In this document: positions 51,139 through 59,499 of the stretch, piece by piece
Layout of the letters: each line of letters starts with the position of its first letter
Numbering within the stretch: the stretch's first letter is position 1
Assembly: GCF_000758705.1 (NCBI RefSeq)
Contig: NZ_CP009287.1
Span: 1,922,001 to 1,986,000, forward strand
Direction of reading: 5' to 3'
From: Paenibacillus graminis
GTDB lineage: Bacteria; Bacillota; Bacilli; Paenibacillales; Paenibacillaceae
DNA: 64,000 nucleotides
Notes under the pieces: model-generated
Seen by the model: the letters and a program-made list of their open reading frames with translations, nothing else
Told to the model about the DNA's origin: nothing
Databases searched by the model: none
Made by a program: the position numbers and the translations under genes

Positions 51139-52053
51139 TTAGTCTACATAATAACAGTTATTCTCTTGCTCGGAGTAGTCCGAATGATATAACAGCTCTT
51201 GCATGAGTTCAAATGCGACCTCCGCTTTGTCCCCTTGAAAAAGAATCTTCTCTACACGCTCACCCAGCATTTGCGGGGAATTGCAGGTGCAGATTACGGT
51301 CAGATGCTCGAAATCTCCAGACTTCTCGACATAGCTGCCAATGAATTCATTAATCACAATCGCCTGCTTGAAGCGCTGGTGATCCATTGCCGGAAGCAGA
51401 TCCTGAAGTTCGCGGATCTCGAAGACAGCATCGTCAGACAGAGGAACACAGCTGCGGATATAGCGGGTAAGGAGTGAGTTATTGAAGCTCTCCATAATCA
51501 AACAGACCTGGGACAGATCATCCGGCAAGGCCGCTTCAAGCACTGAACGGTAATTGAACACAACCTGCTTGAACAGCTTATCCTCAATCATGCTGTCGAT
51601 CAGAATCAGGGGGATGCCTTCGACAAAGTGTCTGGAAATCGAGTAGAAGGAGGCATCTTGTGCATCGATGAGAAACACGGCTTCCAGCTTGCGCTCAACG
51701 ATAATGTCCAGCGACGGGTTGTCGGTATCCAGAGTATAGAGCAGTGTATGATAACCGGCTGCTGTCAGCCGCTGCTCCAAAGTATGAATGAAGGCAAGCT
51801 GGGCATGCAGCTTCCAGTAAGGCAATTGCTTGGATTTGTGGACCAATACACCTACCAGACCGGTTTTTTGGTTCGCGAGTGAACGGGCTGCCAGATTCGG
51901 AATATAGTGCAGCTCTTCGGCCAGCTGCATAATCTGGCGGCGTGTCTTCTCAGGAATGGTCTGATTGTCCACACGATTCAGCACGTAGCTTACGGTGGCA
52001 ACGGATACGTTGGCCCGGATGGCGATGTCCTTCATAGTCGTTTTTTTCAACAA
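51139..52053 (-). CDS. LacI-family regulator of the exporter/glycan operon
   Basis: 304 residues; helix-turn-helix TMKDIAIRANVSVATVSYVLN, then a shortened sugar-binding-type sensor domain with LVGVLVHKS at its start. TTG 52053 is chosen because GGAG lies 7 bases ahead; an in-frame upstream start (52092) has none. The C-terminal half is less conserved than in GalR-type proteins, so the effector may be unusual. It sits between the two palindromic sites it probably binds and diverges from the seven-gene operon. Confidence 0.9.
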   Translation of the reverse strand: MLKKTTMKDIAIRANVSVATVSYVLNRVDNQTIPEKTRRQIMQLAEELHYIPNLAARSLANQKTGLVGVLVHKSKQLPYWKLHAQLAFIHTLEQRLTAAGYHTLLYTLDTDNPSLDIIVERKLEAVFLIDAQDASFYSISRHFVEGIPLILIDSMIEDKLFKQVVFNYRSVLEAALPDDLSQVCLIMESFNNSLLTRYIRSCVPLSDDAVFEIRELQDLLPAMDHQRFKQAIVINEFIGSYVEKSGDFEHLTVICTCNSPQMLGERVEKILFQGDKAEVAFELMQELLYHSDYSEQENNCYYVD

Positions 52054-52158
52054 TCCTATTCTCCAATCTGTCAATTTCCTAAAGATTAACATTAGCTTAG
52101 GTCAGGAGTCAATCCTCGAAATTCATGTCATAAAAAACCTTTTATTTCTTGGTATTGA

Positions 52159-52200
52159 TATAATATGTAAATTATTGTAGTATCAGCTTAATCGGTTAAG
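52159..52200 (+). promoter_or_regulatory. Promoter -10 and LacI-type operator of the seven-gene operon
   Basis: A consensus -10 TATAAT (52159-52164) is followed by CTTAATCGGTTAAG (52187-52200), which shares CTTAA-N-CG-N-TTAAG with the perfect palindrome at 51106. The operator would lie about 17 bases after the transcription start. No convincing -35 is seen. Confidence 0.6.
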
Positions 52201-52249
52201 TCTACCGGTTGTTGTCTATCATTTACTCTATTATGGGAGGCGGTTATGC

Positions 52250-53392
52250 ATGGACAATGTGGTGTTGTATCCCTTCAACAAGATTACGCAAGGGATCATC
52301 AGGTTCAGGGATTTAACAGATTTTACGGTAAGGGCGGTTGTTGATTTTGTCCTGCATAAGGGTAAAGACGCAGCAGAGCTGGTGGAAGGCCAGGCGGCCG
52401 GAATTCCAATCACGGACAATTTTGAAGAGGTGTTCGGCATAGCGGATACCCTGATATTGAATGATCCGGGAACTTCATTTGGAAATAACGAAAGCGTATA
52501 TGGCGAGCATAACCTCAGCCAGCTGTGGAGATTGCTGGTTGCCTCTGCCCATGAGCATAAGCTGCGGATCATCAGTGTGCACGAAATTATAGACCGCCCT
52601 ACCCTGGATTGGTTGCTTAAGAATGGAATTACGATTGAGATTCTACCGCAAATCCCCGCAAGTCTTCAGCACCGGCTTCATACAGAATATGCATTTCCTT
52701 CCCCTGGAGATGAAGTAGCCACTTATTTATCCTATTTTGATGTAGATGCACAAATGACCGTTTATAACCGCAATATATGCAAGGTTGGGATATTCGCAAC
52801 AAGGGGCTGCCTCGGGAAGTTCACGGCTCAAATGTCGTTATTCCGGGCTCTTCAGCAGGCAGGAGAGAAGGTCCAGGCGATTATAACCGAGCCTACGGCT
52901 GCGCTCTTCAACCAACCGGGCGGTGATATTATGAAATTTATTGCCCATAAGCCGCTGAACCAATATCCGTACTACATTCACGCAGCTGTCCGGGAAGCGG
53001 AGAGCAAAGCCTGTGATTATGTCCTGTTGTCAGGTCAAGGCTCTTTGCTCCCGAATGAGAATTTCGTGATTGCAGCAACCAAAGTTTCTTATTTACGGGC
53101 CCTGCAGCCGGACTTGACGATCCTGATTGCAGGCTACGATGATGATGAGCAGATCAGAGACAGCCTCGATATTCTTCGCATTTACGGCAATGCCAGCCGG
53201 CCGTTTGCCATTCTAATCCCGGATAAATACGAAGTTGATTTTGGAGAATACATCTCAAAGACTCCGCAAGAAATAGAGCAGCGCAAGGAAGAAATCCGCA
53301 GCCGCTTTGATGCTGAACATGTCGAATCGGTGCTGGACATTGGCAGCCTGGCAGGCAAGCTGGCTGATTATAAGAAGACTGTCAGATTATGA
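52250..53392 (+). CDS. DUF1611-family P-loop protein A
   Basis: 380 residues, cytosolic. The N-terminal Rossmann-like half has the family pattern NKITQGIIRFRD, then AVVDF, GKDAAEL and AGIPI. The C-terminal half has a modified P-loop ATRGCLGKFT (about residues 183-192; family form GTDCAVGKMT) and DYVLLSGQGSLLPNE (about 255-270; family form D-W-I-x-V-E-G-Q-G-S-L). In DUF1611, DgcN is known as a D-glutamate N-acetyltransferase; other members are uncharacterised. GGGAGG precedes ATG 52250. First gene of the operon; its stop overlaps a possible upstream start of the paralogue that follows. The first P-loop Gly is Ala here, so nucleotide use may differ. Confidence 0.78.
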   Translation: MDNVVLYPFNKITQGIIRFRDLTDFTVRAVVDFVLHKGKDAAELVEGQAAGIPITDNFEEVFGIADTLILNDPGTSFGNNESVYGEHNLSQLWRLLVASAHEHKLRIISVHEIIDRPTLDWLLKNGITIEILPQIPASLQHRLHTEYAFPSPGDEVATYLSYFDVDAQMTVYNRNICKVGIFATRGCLGKFTAQMSLFRALQQAGEKVQAIITEPTAALFNQPGGDIMKFIAHKPLNQYPYYIHAAVREAESKACDYVLLSGQGSLLPNENFVIAATKVSYLRALQPDLTILIAGYDDDEQIRDSLDILRIYGNASRPFAILIPDKYEVDFGEYISKTPQEIEQRKEEIRSRFDAEHVESVLDIGSLAGKLADYKKTVRL

Positions 53393-53412
53393 TCCGGACG
53401 GAGGGCGCGAAT

Positions 53413-54552
53413 ATGGAGAGAGTTGTGCTGTACCCCTTCAATAAAATCACACAGGGTCTGCTGCGCTTCCGTGACCTGCTGGACGTGGAGATTGTGTCGG
53501 TTATCGACTTTGTGGAGGAAGACGGGCAAGATGCCGGAGCGCAGGTGGACGGGAAGCATTCGGGGATTCTGATCCATACGTCCATGGCAGACGGTCTGAA
53601 GGACGCGGACACCCTGATTCTGAATGATCCCGGCACCACTTTTGGCGGAAATTCAGGGGTTTTTGCCGAACATGATCTTGCCGGATTATGGCGGAAGTTG
53701 GTCTTATACGCTTCTGGCCGGGGCCTAAAGGTGGTCAGTGTGCATGAAATTTATGACCGGGATACCCTGAACTGGATGGCGGAGCAGCAAATCAAGATCG
53801 ATGTGGTTCACAGTCCGCGGGAGCAGCTTTTTCAGGAGATGGATGAGCGCTATGGCACGGGCGGAACGGATATAGAGCGCTATCTGGGACAGTTCGAAAA
53901 GGAAGCTTTGATGTACTCCCGTCCCAGGTCAATTAAGAGGGTTGGGATTTTTGCCACCCGGGGGTGCATCGGGAAGTTTACCGTGCAGATGAATCTCTAC
54001 CGGCAATTCGCAGCAAAGGGTATTAAGGCGACAGCTTTCATTACAGAGCCAACCGGGTTCCTGTTCAGGCAGCCTGAAGGGGATATCTTCAAGTTCCTGG
54101 CACACCGCCCGTTGGAGCAGTATCCGTATTATATCGATACAGTGATTCATCAGGCCCAGCACAGCGGCAGTGACTGGATCATTATGGCGGGGCAAAGCTC
54201 CATTCTTCCCACTATGAATATTGCATTTAATTCCCTGAGATTTGCGATGCTGCGGGCATTTGATCCGGAATATGTTCTGCTGATTGCCGGTTATGATGAT
54301 GACGGCGCTATTCAAGATGCGATTGAGATCTTAAGAATCTACTCCAGGCGGCCGCTTGCCCTGCTGCTGCCTGATAAGCTCGAAACCTCTTATGGGCAAT
54401 ACGAAGTCTATCCCCACGAACGGAGATTGGCCCGGAAGCTGGAACTGGAACAGAAATTTCAAATCCATGTCCTCCTGATCGAACAGGCGGAAACGGCGTT
54501 GAACCTTCTCTTGGCGGAAGCAAATGCCATTCCGGCCGGTTCTGGTAAGTAA
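53413..54552 (+). CDS. DUF1611-family P-loop protein B
   Basis: 379 residues from ATG 53413 (GGAGGG 7-10 bases before; aligns with the start of protein A). An ATG at 53389 overlapping the previous stop is a less likely start. It is clearly paralogous to protein A throughout: YPFNKITQGLLRFRD, ADTLILNDPGTTFGG, ATRGCIGKFT, QYPYYID and LLIAGYDDD. The second signature is changed: protein A has SGQGSLLP while B has AGQSSILP, losing the invariant Gly. The pair may form a heteromer with one degenerate subunit. Confidence 0.78.
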   Translation: MERVVLYPFNKITQGLLRFRDLLDVEIVSVIDFVEEDGQDAGAQVDGKHSGILIHTSMADGLKDADTLILNDPGTTFGGNSGVFAEHDLAGLWRKLVLYASGRGLKVVSVHEIYDRDTLNWMAEQQIKIDVVHSPREQLFQEMDERYGTGGTDIERYLGQFEKEALMYSRPRSIKRVGIFATRGCIGKFTVQMNLYRQFAAKGIKATAFITEPTGFLFRQPEGDIFKFLAHRPLEQYPYYIDTVIHQAQHSGSDWIIMAGQSSILPTMNIAFNSLRFAMLRAFDPEYVLLIAGYDDDGAIQDAIEILRIYSRRPLALLLPDKLETSYGQYEVYPHERRLARKLELEQKFQIHVLLIEQAETALNLLLAEANAIPAGSGK

Positions 54553-54554
54553 AT

Positions 54555-56615
54555 ATGCTGCATCCGGGCGAATGCATCTATCAGATTGTCACCGACCGGT
54601 TCTGCGAAGGCACTCCCGCGGGCCGTCCGCGGGCGGAACTGTTCAGTTCCGGTGCAGACAATCTGCGGAAATATCTCGGCGGCGACTGGGCAGGGATTAT
54701 TGCCAGGATTCAGGACGGATATCTTACGGGCATGGGGTTCAGCGCAATCCTGATCTCCCAGCCGGCAGAGAATATTGATGTATGTATGGAGGATGAAGAA
54801 GGCACAGCCTCCTATCATGGGTATTGGCCCAGAGACTTCCTCCGGCCCAATCCTTATTTTGGTTCGATGGACACCTTCAGAGCCCTGCTGAGTGCTGCGC
54901 ATGAGCAGGGAATTAAGGTAATTATTGATTTTACGCCAAATCATACCTCCCCGGCACTGGAACTGCGGCCGGATTACATGGAGAACGGTGCAATATACCG
55001 CGCGGGCCGGCTGGTAGCAACGTACTCGGGAGATATGGAGCGTGTGTTTCTTCATAATGGCGGAACGGCTTTCCGGGATGCCGAGGATTCGCTGTACCGC
55101 AATTTGTATGACCTTGCCGGATTGGATCAAATGAACCCGCAGGCGGATGAGCTTTTGCGGGAAGGGATTGCTTACTGGCTGGATCAAGGGGTGGACGGTG
55201 TGCGGATTGATGCCGCCAAACATATTCCCCCGGGCTGGCTAACTTCGCTGAGCGCCTTCATTCATGCCAGGAAGCCGGCTTATCTGTTCGGGGAGTGGTT
55301 TCTTGAAGCACATGGACGCACACAGGACAATGCTGCTTTTGCCAACGGGAGCGGGATGAGCCTGCTGCACTTTATGTTCACACACGCGATCCGCGAGGCC
55401 TTTCATGGGCGGCGGGGCTTCGGTGCTTTTGCCGATATGCTGCGTGAATCCTCCGGAAGCTACAAGTATTTGTACGACCAGCTTATATTTCTGGATAATC
55501 ATGATATGAGCCGGTTCACCCGGGATTCAGAGCCTTGGCTTACGGATTTGGCGCTTGTGCTGCTGTTGACTTCAGCCGGGCTGCCCGTAGTGTACTATGG
55601 AACCGAGCAGTACATGAGCGGCGGGGAGGATCCCCACAACCGTGCGATGATGAGTTCCTTCAGCAGGGAGACAACAGCCTACCGGCTTGTGGCGCAGCTT
55701 AATCGTTTAAGAGCCTGTAATCTTGCGATTGGTTACGGCAGTACGAAGCTGCTGTATGTCAATCCGGGGGTGCTGGTATTCGAGCGCAGCTGCAAGAGGG
55801 ATGTCGCGCTGATCTTCATTAATCAGGAAGAAAGTGCACAAATTCTGCCGCCACTGGTTACTTCCCTGCCGCAAGGCGCTTACTCCAGCCTCCTTAAGGA
55901 CATTTATCCGGACCGTCCAGCAGTTGCGGGGGCCGAAGGGGACATACAGAATGTGCTGCTGGCACCGCGGTCTGCTTATGTCTATGTTTATGAGTCTGAT
56001 CTGGAGGAGCCGGCAGCCGTACATGTCTATCCCAAAGCAGCGGCGCCGGGAAGCGAGCTAATGATCCGGGGCAGACATTTAGGCGACACCGGCCGTCTGA
56101 CCGTTGGCGGCTATGAGGCAGCTGTAATCTCATGGCAATCCGAGCAGATTGTAGCCAGGATTCCGGCGGTCCCGGCAGGCACACATCCTGTTGAAGGTCT
56201 GACGGTCGGGGAGCAGAAGTTCCGGCTGCCGGAAGAACTGAAGGTGTGGACAGGAACACTGGTTACGGTGAGGCTGGTGGTCAAGAACGTACACACTGAT
56301 TATGATACCGGGGTCTACGTGACGGGGAATGTGTATGAGCTTGGAGCTTGGCAAGCGGAAAAGGCGGCAGGGCCGTTTTACAACCATATTGTCTATCGGT
56401 ATCCAACCTGGTATTGCGATGTCAGCCTGCCGGCGGATTCCGGGATTGAGTTCAAAATTCTGCTTAGGAGCAGCTCCGGGGTTGTGCGCTTGGAGCAAGG
56501 AGAGGCTCATAGCCTCCATACGCCTGCGGAGGGTGTATCCGAAATGATCGTTGAGTGGCAGGGAGCCTGCCAAGAATCCTTTCAATTGTCCGAAGGAGAT
56601 GCTGCATATGGATGA
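54555..56615 (+). CDS. GH13 enzyme, CGTase-like architecture, no signal peptide
   Basis: 686 residues. GH13 conserved regions: DFTPNHTS (I); GVDGVRIDAAKHI with the nucleophile Asp (about 219); YLFGEWF with the acid/base Glu (about 246); FLDNHDM with the transition-state Asp (about 316). A C domain, a TIG/IPT-like domain (about 485-562) and a CBM20-like starch-binding domain (about 571-669) follow, the A/B-C-D-E order of cyclodextrin glucanotransferases and maltogenic amylases. Those are secreted; this one starts directly with MLHPGECIYQIVTDRF and has no signal peptide. It starts 2 bases after the DUF1611-B stop, so it is translationally coupled. Likely a cytosolic transglycosylase or hydrolase acting on alpha-glucan within this pathway. 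Confidence 0.9.
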   Translation: MLHPGECIYQIVTDRFCEGTPAGRPRAELFSSGADNLRKYLGGDWAGIIARIQDGYLTGMGFSAILISQPAENIDVCMEDEEGTASYHGYWPRDFLRPNPYFGSMDTFRALLSAAHEQGIKVIIDFTPNHTSPALELRPDYMENGAIYRAGRLVATYSGDMERVFLHNGGTAFRDAEDSLYRNLYDLAGLDQMNPQADELLREGIAYWLDQGVDGVRIDAAKHIPPGWLTSLSAFIHARKPAYLFGEWFLEAHGRTQDNAAFANGSGMSLLHFMFTHAIREAFHGRRGFGAFADMLRESSGSYKYLYDQLIFLDNHDMSRFTRDSEPWLTDLALVLLLTSAGLPVVYYGTEQYMSGGEDPHNRAMMSSFSRETTAYRLVAQLNRLRACNLAIGYGSTKLLYVNPGVLVFERSCKRDVALIFINQEESAQILPPLVTSLPQGAYSSLLKDIYPDRPAVAGAEGDIQNVLLAPRSAYVYVYESDLEEPAAVHVYPKAAAPGSELMIRGRHLGDTGRLTVGGYEAAVISWQSEQIVARIPAVPAGTHPVEGLTVGEQKFRLPEELKVWTGTLVTVRLVVKNVHTDYDTGVYVTGNVYELGAWQAEKAAGPFYNHIVYRYPTWYCDVSLPADSGIEFKILLRSSSGVVRLEQGEAHSLHTPAEGVSEMIVEWQGACQESFQLSEGDAAYG

Positions 56616-57042
56616 GAGATTGCAGTTTGACGGGACACAGCTGACCTTCCAGACTGCGCTGGAAGAAGAGAAGAGACAACTGATTGCGTGGCATTTCAAA
56701 AGCAGCTGGCTTGAGCTGCCGCAGGCTGTCCGGCTAACCGCCCTCTCTTCCGAGAACAAATTTGCGCAATTCCTGTTCCCGGTGGACAGGCCGCTCGGGC
56801 AAATGCTGGAGATGCGGATTCCCAGGCCGGCTAACCGCTACTATTACGCAGATTTAGGGATTATTAAAAAAGTGCAAACGTTTGTACCAATTTTGAGATC
56901 TAATGTGTTATTTATTTGTGATGACGGGAGCCTGATGTATTCGGACTGGTTCTCCTTCCAAAGAGATCATGCTTCACCTCCGCTGCTGGAGCAAAATACA
57001 TGGTGGGAATTCTTCACGGGGTATTCACTTTCTGCACATTGA
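56608..57042 (+). CDS. Orphan 144-residue protein
   Basis: ATG 56608 follows GAAGGAGATG and overlaps the GH13 stop by 8 bases. Soluble, no signal peptide or membrane segment. Rich in aromatic residues and predicted beta-strands (WHFKSSWLELP, RYYYADLG, MYSDWFSFQ, TWWEFFTGY). I do not recognise a family. The tight coupling to the GH13 gene suggests an accessory subunit or carbohydrate-binding partner. Confidence 0.75.
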   Translation: MDERLQFDGTQLTFQTALEEEKRQLIAWHFKSSWLELPQAVRLTALSSENKFAQFLFPVDRPLGQMLEMRIPRPANRYYYADLGIIKKVQTFVPILRSNVLFICDDGSLMYSDWFSFQRDHASPPLLEQNTWWEFFTGYSLSAH

Positions 57043-57063
57043 GAGATTCGGAGGGGGGAACCT

Positions 57064-58242
57064 ATGCAATCAAGAGCATCTGTCTTAATCCTGTCCTGGG
57101 AGTATCCGCCTGTGGTGATTGGAGGGATGGCCCCGCATGTCTATGAATTGTCCAGGCATTTGGCCTGCGGGCCGGCCGAGGTCCATGTAATCACCAATAG
57201 CGCGCCGGGACGGCCCGTACTGGAAGTGGAGAACGGTGTATACGTGCACCGTGTGAATTCTTATGAGAACTTGACCGATTTCGAGGATTGGGTGCTTGAG
57301 TTCAATCTGGCGATTGTAGATTATGTTGCCTCCCGGCTCAGCGGGAACGTAAGGCTCGATCTTATTCACGCGCATGACTGGCTGGTCGGCTATGCCGCCC
57401 TTCTGCTGCGCCAGCAGCTGAAATTACCGCTTGTCACAACGGTCCATGCTACAGAATATGGAAGGAATCAGGGACTGTTCACGCCTCAGCAGCACATGAT
57501 TCATGCCATCGAACATGAACTGGTCACTTCGTCAGACAAGGTCATTGTATGCAGCCTGCATATGCAGCGGGAGGTCTGCACTGTGCATGGTGTAGAGGAG
57601 TCCGGGACGGAGATTATCCCCAACGGCATTGATCTTCGTTCAATGGAGCTGATTCCGGCACATTCCTTCAGAAGAGAGCATTACGCGCAGGATGGCGGGA
57701 AGATTGTCCTGTTCATTGGAAGACTGGTGAAGGAAAAAGGGGTACAGGTGCTGCTGCAAAGTATGCATGACGTGCTGCGGGAATTCCCGCAATGCACCTG
57801 TATCATTGCAGGCCGGGGGCCGATGTACGCCGAGCTTGAAGCCAGTGCGGCTGAGCTGGGTACAAGCATACGCTTCACCGGCTTCGTGGACAGCCAGGAG
57901 AAAAGCTATCTGCTCCAGAGTGCCGATGTCTGTGTATTTCCCAGTTTATATGAGCCCTTCGGCATTGTAGCGCTGGAAGCGATGGGCAGCGGTACACCTG
58001 TAATTGTGTCTGAAGCCGGAGGGCTGGCCGAGATAGTTGAGCATGGGCGGACCGGCCTTACCAGCATTCCTGGAGACCCTGAAATGCTTGCGGGCCGGAT
58101 TCTGCAGCTGCTCCGTGCCCCTGATGAGGGGAGCCTGCTTGCGGAAGCAGCCCGGAGGGAAGTTCTGCTGCGGTATGATTGGCAGCCCATTGCGGACAGA
58201 ACCGGAGAAGTCTATTCCACGCTGAGCGGCGTGAGATTATAA
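57064..58242 (+). CDS. GT4-family glycosyltransferase, glycogen-synthase-like
   Basis: 392 residues with a GT-B fold. The N-terminal domain has SWEYPPVVIGGMAPHVYELSR with the Gly-Gly donor loop, and HAHDWLVG. The C-terminal domain has FIGRLVKEKGVQVLL and the E-x7-E motif in EPFGIVALEAMGSG, which binds the nucleotide sugar. Closest in style to GT4 alpha-glucan synthases using UDP- or ADP-glucose. GGAGGGG precedes ATG 57064. In this operon it probably builds, and the GH13 enzyme remodels, an alpha-glucan or glucoside. Confidence 0.92.
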   Translation: MQSRASVLILSWEYPPVVIGGMAPHVYELSRHLACGPAEVHVITNSAPGRPVLEVENGVYVHRVNSYENLTDFEDWVLEFNLAIVDYVASRLSGNVRLDLIHAHDWLVGYAALLLRQQLKLPLVTTVHATEYGRNQGLFTPQQHMIHAIEHELVTSSDKVIVCSLHMQREVCTVHGVEESGTEIIPNGIDLRSMELIPAHSFRREHYAQDGGKIVLFIGRLVKEKGVQVLLQSMHDVLREFPQCTCIIAGRGPMYAELEASAAELGTSIRFTGFVDSQEKSYLLQSADVCVFPSLYEPFGIVALEAMGSGTPVIVSEAGGLAEIVEHGRTGLTSIPGDPEMLAGRILQLLRAPDEGSLLAEAARREVLLRYDWQPIADRTGEVYSTLSGVRL

Positions 58243-58260
58243 GGAAAGGAAGATGCCGGG

Positions 58261-59499
58261 ATGACATCTTTTATAACGCTCAAGGAAGAGATTATTGATC
58301 TATCGCTCTGTGCTTCCTGCGGATTGTGTGCCGCAGTATGTCCCCAAGGCCTGCTTGCGATGAATGGCGATTCCGTTTCACTTCCGGTCTTTCAGGGCCT
58401 GGAGGGCCAGGCGGCAGACACCTGCGGAAGCTGCAATCTCTGCTCGGAGGTGTGTCCGGGCTATGATACAGGTGTGATGGAATCGGAGCGGCGCATCTTC
58501 GGCCGCAACCGATCAGAGCTTGAACGCTGGACTGGCATCTACTTGTCTACCCATCAGTTATCGGCGGCGGACCCGGAAATTCTCGGCCGGGCGGCCGCCG
58601 GCGGGGCGGGAACGATCCTGGCGGTTACTGCGCTGGAGGAGAAGCTTGCTGACGCAGTGATTGTGGTGGGGAGAGATGAGGAACGTCCCTGGGTGCCGAA
58701 GGCCTACCTTGCCGATTCGGTGGACCGGATTATCCAGTGTGCCCAGACCAGCTACTGCATCACTCCCAATCTGGACCTGCTGCAGGATGGCAGATATGAC
58801 AAGATCGGCATTATAGGCGTGCCTTGCCAGATCCAAGGAATCAACAAGCTGCTGAATCTGCCGGAGCACTTGCCGTCCTCTGTGCTGGCAGATAAAATAG
58901 CGTTCACGATTGAGCTGGGATGCGCCTCCAACACCTCACTGGGCGGTACCGAACATCTGATTACGGAGATCTTGGGGATCGAATTGGCTGACGTTGCTGT
59001 GATGCGCTACCGGGAAGGGCAATATCCGGGGCAGTTCATGGTCAGGACCCGGCAGGGGCAGGAGTATTATCTACCCTTTTACCGGCTGGTGGAGGAATTT
59101 AAAAAATTCAAAACCTTCCGCTGCCTCGCATGCCCGGACTGGTGGTCAGGGATCGCCGATATTTCGATTTCGGATGGAGATCCTAATATATTTGATTCCA
59201 GCAGAGAAGGGATATCCGCCAAAGCATCCTCCACGGTAATGGTGCGAACGAAGACAGGGGCCCGCCTGCTTGAGCTTGCGGTGCGCCGGAATGCGGCTAA
59301 GCTGGTCGATTACACCTTTGATAACAATCTTGGGCTGGAGCGGAAACGGCAGCGGTACCGCAGCTATGCAGCGAAGGGCGATCGGCGGATTCCGCTGGCT
59401 CCCGGCAGAGATATGGATTACTCACAAATACTCTCCGATGACGAGGTGATCAGAATTGGCATTGGTTCGAAACAGGGTCGGCCTGCCGGCCAAATGTGA
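58261..59499 (+). CDS. FrhB-family iron-sulfur flavoprotein
   Basis: 412 residues. An N-terminal ferredoxin domain binds two 4Fe-4S clusters (Cys 17, 20, 23, 27 and Cys 55, 58, 61, 65, each CxxCxxCxxxCP). The FrhB/FdhB N- and C-terminal domains follow (IGVPCQIQGINKL, then a later FRCLACPDWWSGIADISI with two more Cys). Family members are the F420-hydrogenase beta subunit, FAD-dependent reductases such as the ferredoxin-type divinyl chlorophyllide reductase, and proteins in surface-polysaccharide clusters. F420 is not needed by all. The 3' end overlaps the EPSP-synthase-like gene by 44 bases, which suggests tightly linked function. Confidence 0.9.
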   Translation: MTSFITLKEEIIDLSLCASCGLCAAVCPQGLLAMNGDSVSLPVFQGLEGQAADTCGSCNLCSEVCPGYDTGVMESERRIFGRNRSELERWTGIYLSTHQLSAADPEILGRAAAGGAGTILAVTALEEKLADAVIVVGRDEERPWVPKAYLADSVDRIIQCAQTSYCITPNLDLLQDGRYDKIGIIGVPCQIQGINKLLNLPEHLPSSVLADKIAFTIELGCASNTSLGGTEHLITEILGIELADVAVMRYREGQYPGQFMVRTRQGQEYYLPFYRLVEEFKKFKTFRCLACPDWWSGIADISISDGDPNIFDSSREGISAKASSTVMVRTKTGARLLELAVRRNAAKLVDYTFDNNLGLERKRQRYRSYAAKGDRRIPLAPGRDMDYSQILSDDEVIRIGIGSKQGRPAGQM

